From: a virus
DNA length: 22,969 nucleotides
IMG/VR virus record: IMGVR_UViG_3300031952_001342
Location: 1 to 22,969 of that record
Reading direction: 5' to 3' (one strand)
The position numbers and the translations under genes were made by a program. Within the stretch, counting starts at the first letter, position 1, and every line of letters begins with the position of its first letter. The notes below the pieces were generated by a model. The model was not told where the DNA came from and ran no database searches. It saw nothing but the letters and a program-made list of their open reading frames with translations. Shown here piece by piece: positions 1 to 7,763 of the stretch.

Positions 1-1
1 T

Positions 2-271
2 ATATATCTTAATCAGTTTATATCATTTTTTGATAAAAACCCCGAGGAATTAAAGATGTTAATTGGTGATGTAGATAAAGATGAATTTTATCTTAAAATC
101 ACTGAGCAATGTTATACTAATGTCGAGAAGGGTGAGGACCCTTCTTTGACAAGACCCCAAATCCTTGAAATAATCGTTGAACTTAGAAAGAGTGAAATTA
201 CTATCATTGAAGAAACTAAGATTTACGAAATCTACCAAAAAACAAAATTCGGAAACATTTGTTTAAATTAA
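2..271 (+). CDS. Partial hypothetical protein, N-terminus outside the window
   Basis: The reading frame is open from base 2, the left edge, to the TAA at 269-271. An ATG at 56 lies inside this frame, but the residues before it (ending FFDKNPEELK) look like ordinary protein, so the gene probably begins to the left of the window. The visible part is about 89 residues, charged, and predicted helical, with no cysteine motif or membrane segment. I do not recognise a family. The gene ends 58 nt before the DUF932 start, and the TTTG -33 element of that gene's promoter lies immediately after its stop codon. If the start is really 56, the product is 71 residues. Confidence 0.7.
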   Translation: MYLNQFISFFDKNPEELKMLIGDVDKDEFYLKITEQCYTNVEKGEDPSLTRPQILEIIVELRKSEITIIEETKIYEIYQKTKFGNICLN

Positions 272-272
272 A

Positions 273-304
273 TTTGGTAATATGAATGGTATTTACTACT
301 TTTG
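273..304 (+). promoter_or_regulatory. Bacteroidetes-type promoter for the DUF932 gene
   Basis: TTTG at 273-276, a 20-nt spacer, and TACTTTTG (TAnnTTTG) at 297-304. This matches the -33/-7 consensus known for Bacteroidetes housekeeping sigma. The -7 box lies downstream of the ATG at 282, which argues that translation starts at the ATG at 330, leaving an A-rich leader of about 20 nt. Confidence 0.75.
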
Positions 305-329
305 TATTATAAATTTAAAACAACAAAAT

Positions 330-1085
330 ATGTTATACACTCCCGAGTTAATTAAATCAACCGCACCGTCAGTATTTGCAACGTCCCCATCTCAAAAGAT
401 GTCGGATAAGTATGTTTTTGTACCAACATTTGAAATTCTTGAGAATTTTGAACGTGAGGGTTGGCAATTATCGTCTGTTAAACAAACAGGTCGTGGTGAA
501 CATGGTGTTCACGAATTAAGATTTCGTAATGGGGAATTACCTAAAGTTGGTGATTCAATCGTAGAGGCAATCATCCGTAACTCACATAACGGATTGGCGA
601 CATTCTCAGTTAGTGCTGGGCTTCATAGATTAGTATGTAGTAACGGTTTAACGGTTCCTACGTCACTTTCTGAGTCATTCAACCTTAGACACCAAAGATT
701 TGATTTAAATGAAGTAAAACAACTTACAGAGAGTTTTGCGGGACGTTTACCAGTAATCCAAAGGTCAGTAGACAGAATGATGAATAAAGAACTGACTCTA
801 CCTGAGAAAATTCAATTCATTAAGAAAGCTATCAACACTCGTTGGAAGACTGGTACTGTACCCCCAACTCTTGATGTTATGGAGATTATGTACCCTAAAC
901 GTGAGGAAGATAACAAGAATGACTTATGGACGGTATTCAATGTGGTACAAGAGAAGTTTATTAAAGGTGGTCTTGAGTATCAAACACAAAGAGGTAGAAA
1001 AACATCCTTAAGAGGTTTAAGTAGTATTATGGCGGTTAACCAAGTTAATACCAAACTTTGGGAACTTGCGGAAGAGATGTGTTAA
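330..1085 (+). CDS. DUF932 (phage/plasmid) family protein
   Basis: A 251-residue protein. Family features visible are VPTFEILENFEREGW (31-45), HELRFRNG (61-68), and SAGLHRLVCSNGL (95-107), the last being the typical 'vCsNGl' block of DUF932. The family is widespread in phages and plasmids; its function is not settled, and it is often an early or highly expressed gene. I chose ATG 330, not the in-frame ATG at 282, because a TAnnTTTG promoter (297-304) lies between them and the first 16 residues of the longer form do not look like the family. Codon choice includes more C-ending and CGT codons than most neighbours, consistent with high expression. A strong terminator hairpin follows at 1090-1112, so it is probably transcribed alone. 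Confidence 0.85.
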   Translation: MLYTPELIKSTAPSVFATSPSQKMSDKYVFVPTFEILENFEREGWQLSSVKQTGRGEHGVHELRFRNGELPKVGDSIVEAIIRNSHNGLATFSVSAGLHRLVCSNGLTVPTSLSESFNLRHQRFDLNEVKQLTESFAGRLPVIQRSVDRMMNKELTLPEKIQFIKKAINTRWKTGTVPPTLDVMEIMYPKREEDNKNDLWTVFNVVQEKFIKGGLEYQTQRGRKTSLRGLSSIMAVNQVNTKLWELAEEMC

Positions 1086-1089
1086 TTTA

Positions 1090-1112
1090 AATGGGGGTAA
1101 ATAACCCCCATT
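1090..1112 (+). terminator. Terminator hairpin after the DUF932 gene
   Basis: AATGGGGG (1090-1097) pairs with CCCCCATT (1105-1112) around a 7-nt loop, followed by a T-rich stretch (CATTTATTTT). The same ATGGGGGT/ACCCCCAT core is reused at 21864-21886. Confidence 0.75.
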
Positions 1113-1127
1113 CATTTATTTTAAACT

Positions 1128-2906
1128 ATGAAAGAAATTTACTCATATACTTTAACGGATTATACCACGATAAAATTCGAGGACACTAATGATTTATGTT
1201 TTGATAAATATGAGACTGATAATCTGTCGTTTGATTATGGACCATCACCAGGAAGAATATTATCAACCGACAGTTGGGATGGTGGATATTATGGTAAATT
1301 CAAACAAAAACAAGGCCCCGTTATTGAAGACGAAGAAGAATATATTAAAAACTATGGTAACCCTTTATGTACTGTAATGATGTATAGAAGAACTATTGTT
1401 GTTACTGAGAAAGATAATAAGATTGCTTTAAAAATATTTACATATAACCGAGTTAGACATAAGGCAACTAAATATTTCAGAATATCAACAAGAGTTGATT
1501 TCCTAACATTTAATCATAAAACAAATTCATTATACTCGGGTTATCTTCACGACTATCATAAGAAAAGAAAGTGTCGTAAAAAAATCAGAAGAGGTAATTT
1601 TGCTGAGGACCCAATTAATCGTTGTCGTTCGTTAATAAATAATTTATTGGGGGATTACGAAAGAAAAGTTATTGAGCCTAAAATTTGGGAAAGGTCTGAT
1701 TTGGTTAATCATATCATTAATGTTTTTATTAACTCAATTCCTGGTACTGAAAAATACCCTGAGTTAACACCTGAATTAAGATTGTATAAACGATACTTAG
1801 ATTATTCGGGAATTAAATTCTCAAATAATTGGGGGTCATTTATGTTATACAACCCACAACCTAAAAAAGTTGAGTTGGTTAAGAATGGCATGAAGTATAT
1901 TGATACTGTTATTAGTAATGCGGGTCTCAACGGTGATAAACTTAAACGTGTATTACATAAGGTAAAACAATGTGATTTTACAACATTGAATTATACTTAT
2001 GAGGTTTTTGGTAAGAATTTTATAATGTCACAAAATGATGATATTATTAAGAAAATGATTGAAAACCCCGTAGTCAACGGTGTGGGTACCCAAGTTAATT
2101 TTACTAATAAGGAAAAACAAAACTCGTTTGATATCTTTAAGTTAGTGTTAGATGGACAAATAAATTATAATACCTTCCATGACCATTTAAACTTTCATAA
2201 TTTTTTAAATAATTTAGAAACAATTAAGTGGAAGTCGTCAAACTACGAAGAATTTATGAACGAACACTTTGAGTGGTCAGAGAAAAAAGCGTTCTACACA
2301 TCAGGGGATTTTAAACGATATTATAGTGAGAAGTTTAAGTCAGAAGTTGAAAGACCGTTATTGGGGATTAATGTTCATTTCCCTGTTTTATTAACCACTA
2401 GTAAAGAATATAATAAAGAGTCATTCATACAATCTAATTGTGTTAAAACTTATATTAAGACACCACACTCAATTATTGTCTCATTAAGAAGAGATGTTGT
2501 TGATTCAGAAGATAGGGCAACTATCGAATACTTTATTAAGTATAGTGAAGGTAAAGTGGTTGGTTTGAAGAGAGTACAATCTTTAGGACGATTTAACTAC
2601 AACTTGGGGGATAGTTGGTCAATTATTTTAGAACAACTTGATAGAAGAATGGATGGTTTGGTTAAAAAGGAATTATTTACCTTACCTGAGATAGAATCTA
2701 AATTTGGTTATAAAACAATTAAAAGTAAATTAGTTGAAATTGGGCCAAACCAATTCTTTGATGTTCATATTCATAGAGGTAGTGAAACTAGGTTAGATTG
2801 GGATGATAAAATGATTTATAGTGTTAACTCAAGACAAACTATTATTGATGAGGATGTTGTTGTTGGTAATGATTTACTAAATATGATTAATGAATTAGAA
2901 TTTTAA
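1128..2906 (+). CDS. Large hypothetical protein with a PcfJ-like C-terminal domain
   Basis: A 592-residue protein, the longest in the window. The N-terminal two-thirds has no motif I recognise: it is aromatic-rich, with a very basic stretch HKKRKCRKKIRR (144-155). Around 434-490 there is a pattern like the C-terminal part of PcfJ-like proteins (found on plasmids and phages): SNCVKTY (436-442), SLRR (452-455), ATIEY (464-468) and VQSLGRFN (483-490), corresponding to the family's 'HCV..Y', 'i.s.R', 'T.E' and 'QvrG..N' blocks. The usual His before CV is Asn here. PcfJ-like function is unknown. The gene starts 16 nt after a terminator; a weak CATTTATT resembling the late motif lies 9 nt before the ATG. 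The next gene follows after one base, so both are probably co-transcribed. The family call is tentative. Confidence 0.7.
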   Translation: MKEIYSYTLTDYTTIKFEDTNDLCFDKYETDNLSFDYGPSPGRILSTDSWDGGYYGKFKQKQGPVIEDEEEYIKNYGNPLCTVMMYRRTIVVTEKDNKIALKIFTYNRVRHKATKYFRISTRVDFLTFNHKTNSLYSGYLHDYHKKRKCRKKIRRGNFAEDPINRCRSLINNLLGDYERKVIEPKIWERSDLVNHIINVFINSIPGTEKYPELTPELRLYKRYLDYSGIKFSNNWGSFMLYNPQPKKVELVKNGMKYIDTVISNAGLNGDKLKRVLHKVKQCDFTTLNYTYEVFGKNFIMSQNDDIIKKMIENPVVNGVGTQVNFTNKEKQNSFDIFKLVLDGQINYNTFHDHLNFHNFLNNLETIKWKSSNYEEFMNEHFEWSEKKAFYTSGDFKRYYSEKFKSEVERPLLGINVHFPVLLTTSKEYNKESFIQSNCVKTYIKTPHSIIVSLRRDVVDSEDRATIEYFIKYSEGKVVGLKRVQSLGRFNYNLGDSWSIILEQLDRRMDGLVKKELFTLPEIESKFGYKTIKSKLVEIGPNQFFDVHIHRGSETRLDWDDKMIYSVNSRQTIIDEDVVVGNDLLNMINELEF

Positions 2907-2907
2907 A

Positions 2908-3219
2908 ATGAAAGAAATACCTTTATTTTGTATTGAAATGTTTACCAAAATGTATGGGATTTTCCCTAGTTTTGTTGAAGTAAGGCCACCGTATTCGGAA
3001 TTGGCTATTAAGACGGTGGTTAAGAAATCACATTTATTATGGTACAACGACTTTGTTAATTCGGAGGGTATTGTATCAACTCAAGACATGTTATATGAAT
3101 ACGATTCAACAGGAGTTTTGTTGTATTTTAAAAACAGTACGGATATATTTATATTAACAAAACCCGACAAGAAAAGTATTGTCGAGTTTTTCATACATAA
3201 CTTAAAAAAAATAAAATAA
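2908..3219 (+). CDS. Hypothetical protein, 103 residues
   Basis: Starts one base after the stop of the PcfJ-like gene and ends three bases before the thioredoxin ATG, so it belongs to one tight transcription unit 1128-3823. The product is small, with alternating hydrophobic stretches (residues 76-84 LLYFKNST and 92-103 helical, lysine-rich end). No cysteine pairs, membrane segment or catalytic motif is visible. I do not recognise a family. Start choice is simple: it is the first ATG after the preceding stop, and it opens with MKEI, the same first four residues as the preceding gene. Confidence 0.65.
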   Translation: MKEIPLFCIEMFTKMYGIFPSFVEVRPPYSELAIKTVVKKSHLLWYNDFVNSEGIVSTQDMLYEYDSTGVLLYFKNSTDIFILTKPDKKSIVEFFIHNLKKIK

Positions 3220-3222
3220 ACT

Positions 3223-3546
3223 ATGGAAATTACACAAGAATTATTACAGGAAAAAATTAACAACGGAGAAAAATTAGTCGTGGACTTTTGGGCACCTTGG
3301 TGTGGTCCTTGTAAGATGATGAAGCCTGTTTTTGAGAAAGTTGCCGAGAAATATCGAAATGAAAATTCCGATGTTCAATTATATACATTGAACGTTGAAG
3401 AGAATAAGGAATTTTCTGCTGAGTTAGGCATTAGAGCTATCCCAACAATTAAATCTTTTAGTAATGGAGAAGAAAAGTTCTCAAGGCCAGGATTACAAAT
3501 GGAGGCTCAAATAAACGATATTGCAAATAATCTATTAAATGGATAA
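3223..3546 (+). CDS. trxA: Thioredoxin
   Basis: A 107-residue, full-length thioredoxin. The redox motif WCGPC is at 26-30 in the usual context DFWAPWCGPCK, and the cis-proline loop IPT is at 73-75. It is a cytoplasmic disulfide reductase normally recycled by thioredoxin reductase. In phages such proteins may feed phage ribonucleotide reductase or act as polymerase processivity factors, but neither partner is in this window. The last 8 nt overlap the start of the glutaredoxin-like gene in another frame, so the two are translationally linked. Confidence 0.92.
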   Translation: MEITQELLQEKINNGEKLVVDFWAPWCGPCKMMKPVFEKVAEKYRNENSDVQLYTLNVEENKEFSAELGIRAIPTIKSFSNGEEKFSRPGLQMEAQINDIANNLLNG

Positions 3547-3823
3547 GATATTAATTCTTTTCACTATGGATGGTTGTCCATATTGTGAAATGATGAAAGA
3601 ACAGTTGGATGCTATTGATGCTGATTACGTTGTTAGAGATATTAATGAACATGAAGAGGAGTATAATATGTTTGTTGAAATAACAGAAAATGACTTTGTA
3701 CCTGCTTTTATGATTGTAGAATCACCTGATGAAAATCCTAACACTATGTTATTTGTACCTGATAGAGATTTTGGTGAAATTGAAGAAGGTGTTAAAATAA
3801 TTAAAGAACATTTTAATTTATAA
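3539..3823 (+). CDS. Glutaredoxin-like protein
   Basis: A 94-residue protein with the glutaredoxin active site CPYC at 13-16 directly after the first beta strand (KILILFTMDG), and a Val-Pro (54-55) at the position of the cis-proline loop. The length fits glutaredoxins. The usual glutathione-contacting 'TVP' is replaced by FVP, so the thiol donor may not be glutathione; many Bacteroidetes lack glutathione. The ATG overlaps the thioredoxin stop by 8 nt. A terminator follows directly. The pairing implies a dedicated disulfide-reduction module. Confidence 0.82.
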   Translation: MDKILILFTMDGCPYCEMMKEQLDAIDADYVVRDINEHEEEYNMFVEITENDFVPAFMIVESPDENPNTMLFVPDRDFGEIEEGVKIIKEHFNL

Positions 3824-3845
3824 AAATCCCTCACGGGGTTTTTTT
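3822..3845 (+). terminator. Terminator after the thioredoxin/glutaredoxin genes
   Basis: AAAAATCCC (3822-3830) pairs with GGGGTTTTT (3835-3843, one G-T pair) around loop TCAC, with further T residues. The next promoter box starts two bases later (3847). Confidence 0.75.
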
Positions 3846-3846
3846 G

Positions 3847-3854
3847 TATATTTG
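3847..3854 (+). promoter_or_regulatory. Bacteroidetes-type -7 element, probably leaderless transcript
   Basis: TATATTTG matches TAnnTTTG exactly. It ends only 4 nt before the ATG at 3859, so initiation 5-8 nt downstream would put the transcript start at or inside the start codon. No clear TTTG is seen at -33, where the preceding terminator lies. Confidence 0.6.
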
Positions 3855-3858
3855 TAAT

Positions 3859-4383
3859 ATGAATTTAACTTTTAAAAAAGATGGGGTTACCCATCATCCT
3901 GTAAGGACCTGGGAATTAGCTGACGGTAATTATATTAATATTTACCAAGGTAGTCGTGGACATAATCCAGAGTTAGATTTTATTGTTAAATACAAAACTG
4001 AAAAATCTAGATTAAGAGCACCATCTCATACTCATTGGATTGTTGACTTACTTTTAAAATGTGAACATAACCCGAATTGGGTTAATTTATATGTAACAGA
4101 ATGGTTAGAGATATATAATGTTGCAGAACCCTTCAACTCAGTAGAAGAACGTAATAACTATAATTTAATCTATAATGATTATTTTACCGAAAAATATGAT
4201 TCATTACAGAATTTAGGTGTCTTCTCCATTGAATTCTTATCCGCAATGATTGAATTGTTTATTAAGTGTGAAAAACAAACACCAAATGCTTTCATGTTTA
4301 AAACCCTTTTAGTTTTAATTAAAGATTATTGTGAGGGTAAAAAGGACTTCTACCAAGTAGTTTCCTATTCTAAAAGAGTTTAA
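3859..4383 (+). CDS. Hypothetical protein, 174 residues
   Basis: No family recognised. The product begins MNLTFKKDG and has a conserved-looking central stretch RGHNPELDFIVKY (residues 33-45) followed by RLRAPSHTHWIVDLLLK (residues 52-68), then a helical second half. A longer TTG-start version at 3844 would lie inside the promoter box and is unlikely. The mRNA is predicted to be leaderless because TAnnTTTG ends 4 nt before the ATG. The stop codon overlaps the stop of the opposing gene by 4 bp (4380-4383). The HxHW-D pattern could be a metal or nucleic-acid site, but that is only a guess. Confidence 0.7.
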   Translation: MNLTFKKDGVTHHPVRTWELADGNYINIYQGSRGHNPELDFIVKYKTEKSRLRAPSHTHWIVDLLLKCEHNPNWVNLYVTEWLEIYNVAEPFNSVEERNNYNLIYNDYFTEKYDSLQNLGVFSIEFLSAMIELFIKCEKQTPNAFMFKTLLVLIKDYCEGKKDFYQVVSYSKRV

Positions 4384-5201
4384 AAAATAATTAAATCTTT
4401 TGTTCTATCATGGATTAACCATGGTTTACTACTAATAGGGTTATTTAAATCCTCAGACACATCGTAGTTTAATATGGTGGTTTGAAATTTATTTAAATTA
4501 AAATCAAACACATCCAATACCATAGATTTAATTGTTTCTTCCTGATACATTGAATCTGAAATGATTTTTATATTAAAATCATCATCTTGGTTTTTAAGTG
4601 TTGATATTTTGAATAATATCTTATTTGAGTTAATCACACGGAATAATTGATTACAGATGTATTCCGAATAATAAAAATATAATCTACCCATACTTAAACT
4701 ATGTCCGTATGGAAATTCTGACGAAATATTAAGGGGTGAATAAGTGAAGTAACTTAATTTTGTTGTGTCCTCATGACTGAAATCCAATTCAACCATTAAC
4801 CCTTTATGGTCCGACACAGAGTTATACTCAACGGTATTATCTGACTGAACAAAATCAATCATTTTTTGGTTAAATAAAGGTCTTTCAGTATTATAGAAGG
4901 TAAACCAATATTCTTCCTTCTTAACTAGTTCATTATCATATAAGATTAGGTCTACAACATTTATATTGTTATAACCATACTTATTCAAAATGGATTCGTT
5001 TTCTTTATAGAACCTTTCTTTAACGTCAGACATATCTAATATCTTAGAAGAACTTGTCATACCGTTTATTACAAAGAATTTACCACAATCAGTTATCTCA
5101 ACTACCGTATCGTATTTTGTATCTTTGTTTATTTCTTTTAAAACAAAATCCGCGAAATTGTTTACGATTCCTCTATTTGAATATCTATTGATGTAGTTCA
5201 T
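4380..5201 (-). CDS. Hypothetical protein, possible degenerate S-adenosylmethionine synthetase-like fold
   Basis: A 273-residue protein on the minus strand. Residues about 10-100 have a pattern reminiscent of MetK domain 1: a helix (NFADFVLKEI) where MetK has its 'DQISDAVLD' helix, then YDTVVEITDCGKFFVINGMT where MetK has 'ACETlv..G.v.v.GEvTT', then a helix and YGYNNINVVDLI. The stretch DHKGLMVEL sits where MetK has 'GDQGlMFGYA'. The catalytic GHPDK motif is absent, so it should not make S-adenosylmethionine in the normal way. This comparison is by eye only and may be wrong. Start at 5201 is the first ATG; a TATTTATA element lies 41 nt upstream (5250-5243 on this strand), directly after a terminator hairpin. 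Confidence 0.7.
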   Translation of the reverse strand: MNYINRYSNRGIVNNFADFVLKEINKDTKYDTVVEITDCGKFFVINGMTSSSKILDMSDVKERFYKENESILNKYGYNNINVVDLILYDNELVKKEEYWFTFYNTERPLFNQKMIDFVQSDNTVEYNSVSDHKGLMVELDFSHEDTTKLSYFTYSPLNISSEFPYGHSLSMGRLYFYYSEYICNQLFRVINSNKILFKISTLKNQDDDFNIKIISDSMYQEETIKSMVLDVFDFNLNKFQTTILNYDVSEDLNNPISSKPWLIHDRTKDLIIF

Positions 5202-5242
5202 TTTTAATAATTATACCAATTAATAGTGAAAATAATTTAGAA

Positions 5243-5250
5243 TATAAATA
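5243..5250 (-). promoter_or_regulatory. Late-type promoter motif for the leftward 273-residue gene
   Basis: On the minus strand the sequence reads CTATTTATATTC. TATTTATA is the same core found before the tagged genes. It lies one base after the hairpin 5252-5277 and 41 nt before the ATG, the longest spacing of the set, so it is the least certain. Confidence 0.4.
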
Positions 5251-5251
5251 G

Positions 5252-5277
5252 AAAAAGGGGTGACAACACCCCTTTTT
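5252..5277 (-). terminator. Terminator hairpin between the two leftward genes
   Basis: AAAAAGGGGTG and CACCCCTTTTT form an 11-bp perfect stem with a 4-base loop. It ends the transcript of the MGCGC gene (start 5470). It is symmetrical and could act in both directions. Confidence 0.75.
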
Positions 5278-5296
5278 AGTAAATAGATACTAAGAC

Positions 5297-5470
5297 TTAT
5301 TTCTTATTGTAGTACTTCTCAACAACTTTCTTAATAGACTCTTGAATCGAGGCGTTATTAGTAGTTTGTGCTTGAGCCTGAGCCAAAGTTTGATTTTGAC
5401 TACTTTGTTGAGGAGTGGAGACTGTTTGAGTCTGTGTTTGAGTTCCTTTATTTTTACAACCGCATCCCAT
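5297..5470 (-). CDS. Small MGCGC protein, 57 residues
   Basis: A minus-strand ORF just under the size often used for ORF calling. It begins MGCGCKNKGTQTQTQT, has a Gln/Thr-rich low-complexity middle, and ends with an amphipathic, lysine-rich helix (SIQESIKKVVEKYYNKK). Small proteins starting with a CxC after the initiating Met-Gly are seen in marine and Bacteroidetes phages; the function is unknown to me. The two cysteines could bind metal, or act as a modification site. A late-type motif lies 32 nt upstream (5510-5503 on this strand) and a strong terminator follows 19 nt after the stop, which supports a real, separately transcribed gene. Confidence 0.7.
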   Translation of the reverse strand: MGCGCKNKGTQTQTQTVSTPQQSSQNQTLAQAQAQTTNNASIQESIKKVVEKYYNKK

Positions 5471-5502
5471 GGTAGATATATTTAAATATGTTTATTTTTT
5501 CT

Positions 5503-5510
5503 TATAAATA
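5503..5510 (-). promoter_or_regulatory. Late-type promoter motif for the MGCGC gene
   Basis: The minus strand reads GATATTTATAAGAAAA, nearly the same as GATATTTATAATAAAA at 10833-10848 before a tagged gene. It is divergent from the late motif at 5567-5574. Confidence 0.55.
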
Positions 5511-5566
5511 TCATCAACTAATTTTTAATGTCAAGAAATTCAAGTTAAATTTATTTTATTTTGAAG

Positions 5567-5574
5567 TATTTATA
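5567..5574 (+). promoter_or_regulatory. Late-type promoter motif, 3 nt before ATG 5578
   Basis: AGTATTTATAAAC directly precedes ATG 5578. If TATTTATA acts as a -10 element, the transcript would begin at about the start codon. This also favours ATG 5578 over the in-frame ATG at 5488. Confidence 0.6.
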
Positions 5575-5577
5575 AAC

Positions 5578-6942
5578 ATGAGAAATAAAGTGAGACTTAC
5601 CGAACAAGGGTTACGTCAATTAATTAAAAGAATTGTCGAGGAAGTTGATGGTGAATATTATAAAATATCACCAGAAGAATACTTAGACCTATTAAAGTTA
5701 TCAGGGTATCACGGACGAGGAATAAGCCGATTACCCAAATTCCAAGGGAAACCTTTATGGATAACAGGTGATTTAAAAATAAATAACACATCAACAGATT
5801 CTTTAGGAAACGTAGGTTATGTCGACGGTTCTTTAGATATTAGAGATACTAAGATAAGTGATGTATCAAATATTAAGGTTAAACAACATGTATGGGACTC
5901 TGGTACTCCAATTGAACGTAAAAGACTAGCCGCAGAATTACAAAAAAAGAAAGATGAGATGGATGTTCTTCGTGATAACGATGAATGGAATGTTAATGAT
6001 ACTGATGAGTTAGGTTTAAAGGCTAATGCGTTATTTAAACATTTAGTTTCAGAAGGTTTAGACTCCTTAGATGAAGAGGGACAAGAAAGATTATCTAACT
6101 TAAAAATTCAGTTAGATAAATTACAAGATGAATATAATAACGTTGAAGACTCTGAATTAGTTTCTGACCTATATGATAAAATTACTGATTTAGAAGGGGA
6201 CATTGAAGGATTAGAAAATGAAAATAATGATGTTTATGTCTTATCACCAACTCGGTATAACACCTATGGTTTACAAAGCTTTGAAGTTTTAAACCCTGAG
6301 TTTAAAAATATGGTGTATAGTGTTGGTACCTATGATGAAATGGATGATGCCGCTTTAAATTATGCTAAAAGTTATATTGATGAAGTTGGAATAGATGGTT
6401 TTAATCAAGGATTTATTGACGATTATATTGATACTAATTATGTTAGAGGTTATTTTAGTGATTGGTACGAAGATGATGTAAGACAAAATCCTGAAGTTTA
6501 TTTTACTGAGAAAGATTATGAATTAACTTTGGCTCAAGAAGAAAGAAAAGACCAATTAGAAAATGAAATTTCTGAGTATGAAGAAAAACAAAGTAATTTA
6601 GATTTTGACACTGAAGTCCCTGAGGAATTTCATAGAATATATGACCAAATACAAGACCACATCGATTCCTTACAAGAAGAATTAGACAATATAACGCCTG
6701 ACGATGAACCTACCGAGGAAATGATTGAGGAGAAGGTTGAAAGTATGTTAGATGATGTTGAAAGAAACCCTGTATATTATATTAAAGAATACGGTGCAAA
6801 TATTAATGATTTTATTGATGAAAATGCTTTAGCCCAAGGACTTGTTGATGCCGACGGATGGGGAATCATGAATAATTATGACGGTCAATATGATGAGGTA
6901 ACCGTTTCGGGACGTGATTTTTATGTCATGAGAGTCGAGTAA
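5578..6942 (+). CDS. Tagged, acidic coiled-coil protein (putative virion protein)
   Basis: A 454-residue protein. Residues 1-22 (MRNKVRLTEQGLRQLIKRIV then EE) carry the shared tag: strand-like VRLTE, then an amphipathic helix ending IVE. Residues about 52-103 hold leucine-rich-like repeats (LPKFQGKPLWITGDLKI, LGNVGYVDGSLDIRDTKI, VSNIKV). Long heptad-like stretches at about 115-225 and 315-375 predict coiled coils; the whole is very acidic. I chose ATG 5578 because the longer form from 5488 adds 30 residues rich in Phe, Tyr and Lys lying upstream of the late motif. Virion location is inferred from the tag and the late-type promoter, not from a known family. Confidence 0.78.
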   Translation: MRNKVRLTEQGLRQLIKRIVEEVDGEYYKISPEEYLDLLKLSGYHGRGISRLPKFQGKPLWITGDLKINNTSTDSLGNVGYVDGSLDIRDTKISDVSNIKVKQHVWDSGTPIERKRLAAELQKKKDEMDVLRDNDEWNVNDTDELGLKANALFKHLVSEGLDSLDEEGQERLSNLKIQLDKLQDEYNNVEDSELVSDLYDKITDLEGDIEGLENENNDVYVLSPTRYNTYGLQSFEVLNPEFKNMVYSVGTYDEMDDAALNYAKSYIDEVGIDGFNQGFIDDYIDTNYVRGYFSDWYEDDVRQNPEVYFTEKDYELTLAQEERKDQLENEISEYEEKQSNLDFDTEVPEEFHRIYDQIQDHIDSLQEELDNITPDDEPTEEMIEEKVESMLDDVERNPVYYIKEYGANINDFIDENALAQGLVDADGWGIMNNYDGQYDEVTVSGRDFYVMRVE

Positions 6943-6983
6943 AAGTATTCATTTATTCATAAAGTCTTTGTATATTTTAATAA

Positions 6984-7763
6984 ATGGAAAAGAAACGAAG
7001 ACATAAAAAAGTAGAGTTCATAATGGATACCGATTGGTTGTTCCAAGGTATCTTAGATGCGGAACAAAAACAATACGTTTTATTAAACTATTTCCAAAAA
7101 TTAAATAAACATTTGGAACGAATGGAAGTTTATCCGATGTTTATTGAACTATCATTGCATTTAGGTAATATCCAAACATTACTTAATCAAAACAAAATAT
7201 TATATACCGAAAAAAAATTCTTAACCAATGATGACGAATTAGTGTTATCAGATTTAAAAGTTAAAGATATTCCAGTTCTTGCAGAGGAGGAAGTTTATGA
7301 ATACCATCAGATTTTAAAAAACACACAACCACAATTATTCGACTACTTCAATTTTGCAAAATCAATTTGGAGTATAGTATATGATTCTGTTGATATTGTT
7401 GTTAAAAAAAATAAGGGTAACCTTAAAAGTAATACAGGTTTTTTTTACTTCAAATCAAATAATATTGTCTATGTTTGGCAATATACCACCAAAAAAGTTT
7501 ATAGGACTAAGAATCAAAGTAAAACAACTACGAAATTAATTTACGAAGGACCACAAGATGGTTTGACAATACACGAAATTATATCTAAATTTTCTAAAAC
7601 ATATGAAAAGAATGAGGAAGTTAATAATCCTGTTTTTGAAATGTTTTGTAAAGATATATTCCCACTTGAGGAAACGTTAATACCAATCTTTAAAAGAAAA
7701 GTGTTAGCTTACATTAATCAAAGTGGTGGTAGTAGTAAAAAAACAGTTAAATATATAGAATAA
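6984..7763 (+). CDS. Hypothetical protein, 259 residues
   Basis: Begins MEKKRRHKK, then IMDTDWLFQGILDAEQKQYVLLNYFQ and a mainly helical first half; the second half has strand-like segments (GFFYFKSNNIVYVWQYTT). I do not recognise a functional family. A TATATTTT (6971-6978), one base away from the TAnnTTTG box, lies 5 nt before the ATG and may be a weak promoter giving a very short leader. The gene overlaps the next one by one base (TAATG), so it heads a run of four small overlapping genes up to 8346 that may extend into the glutamine synthetase gene. Confidence 0.7.
   Translation: MEKKRRHKKVEFIMDTDWLFQGILDAEQKQYVLLNYFQKLNKHLERMEVYPMFIELSLHLGNIQTLLNQNKILYTEKKFLTNDDELVLSDLKVKDIPVLAEEEVYEYHQILKNTQPQLFDYFNFAKSIWSIVYDSVDIVVKKNKGNLKSNTGFFYFKSNNIVYVWQYTTKKVYRTKNQSKTTTKLIYEGPQDGLTIHEIISKFSKTYEKNEEVNNPVFEMFCKDIFPLEETLIPIFKRKVLAYINQSGGSSKKTVKYIE

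Noticed and set aside
282-329. Longer start for the DUF932 gene at ATG 282
   Set aside because: A well-formed TAnnTTTG promoter box (297-304) lies after this ATG, and the 16 added residues do not fit the family.
1113-1120. CATTTATT before the PcfJ-like gene as a late promoter
   Set aside because: The first base of the core differs and the A-rich flank is weaker; it may be part of the T-rich tail of the terminator. Kept only as a possibility in the gene entry.
5488-5577. Longer start for the coiled-coil gene at ATG 5488
   Set aside because: It lies upstream of the late-type motif and adds 30 residues before the shared tag, which is N-terminal in related cases.
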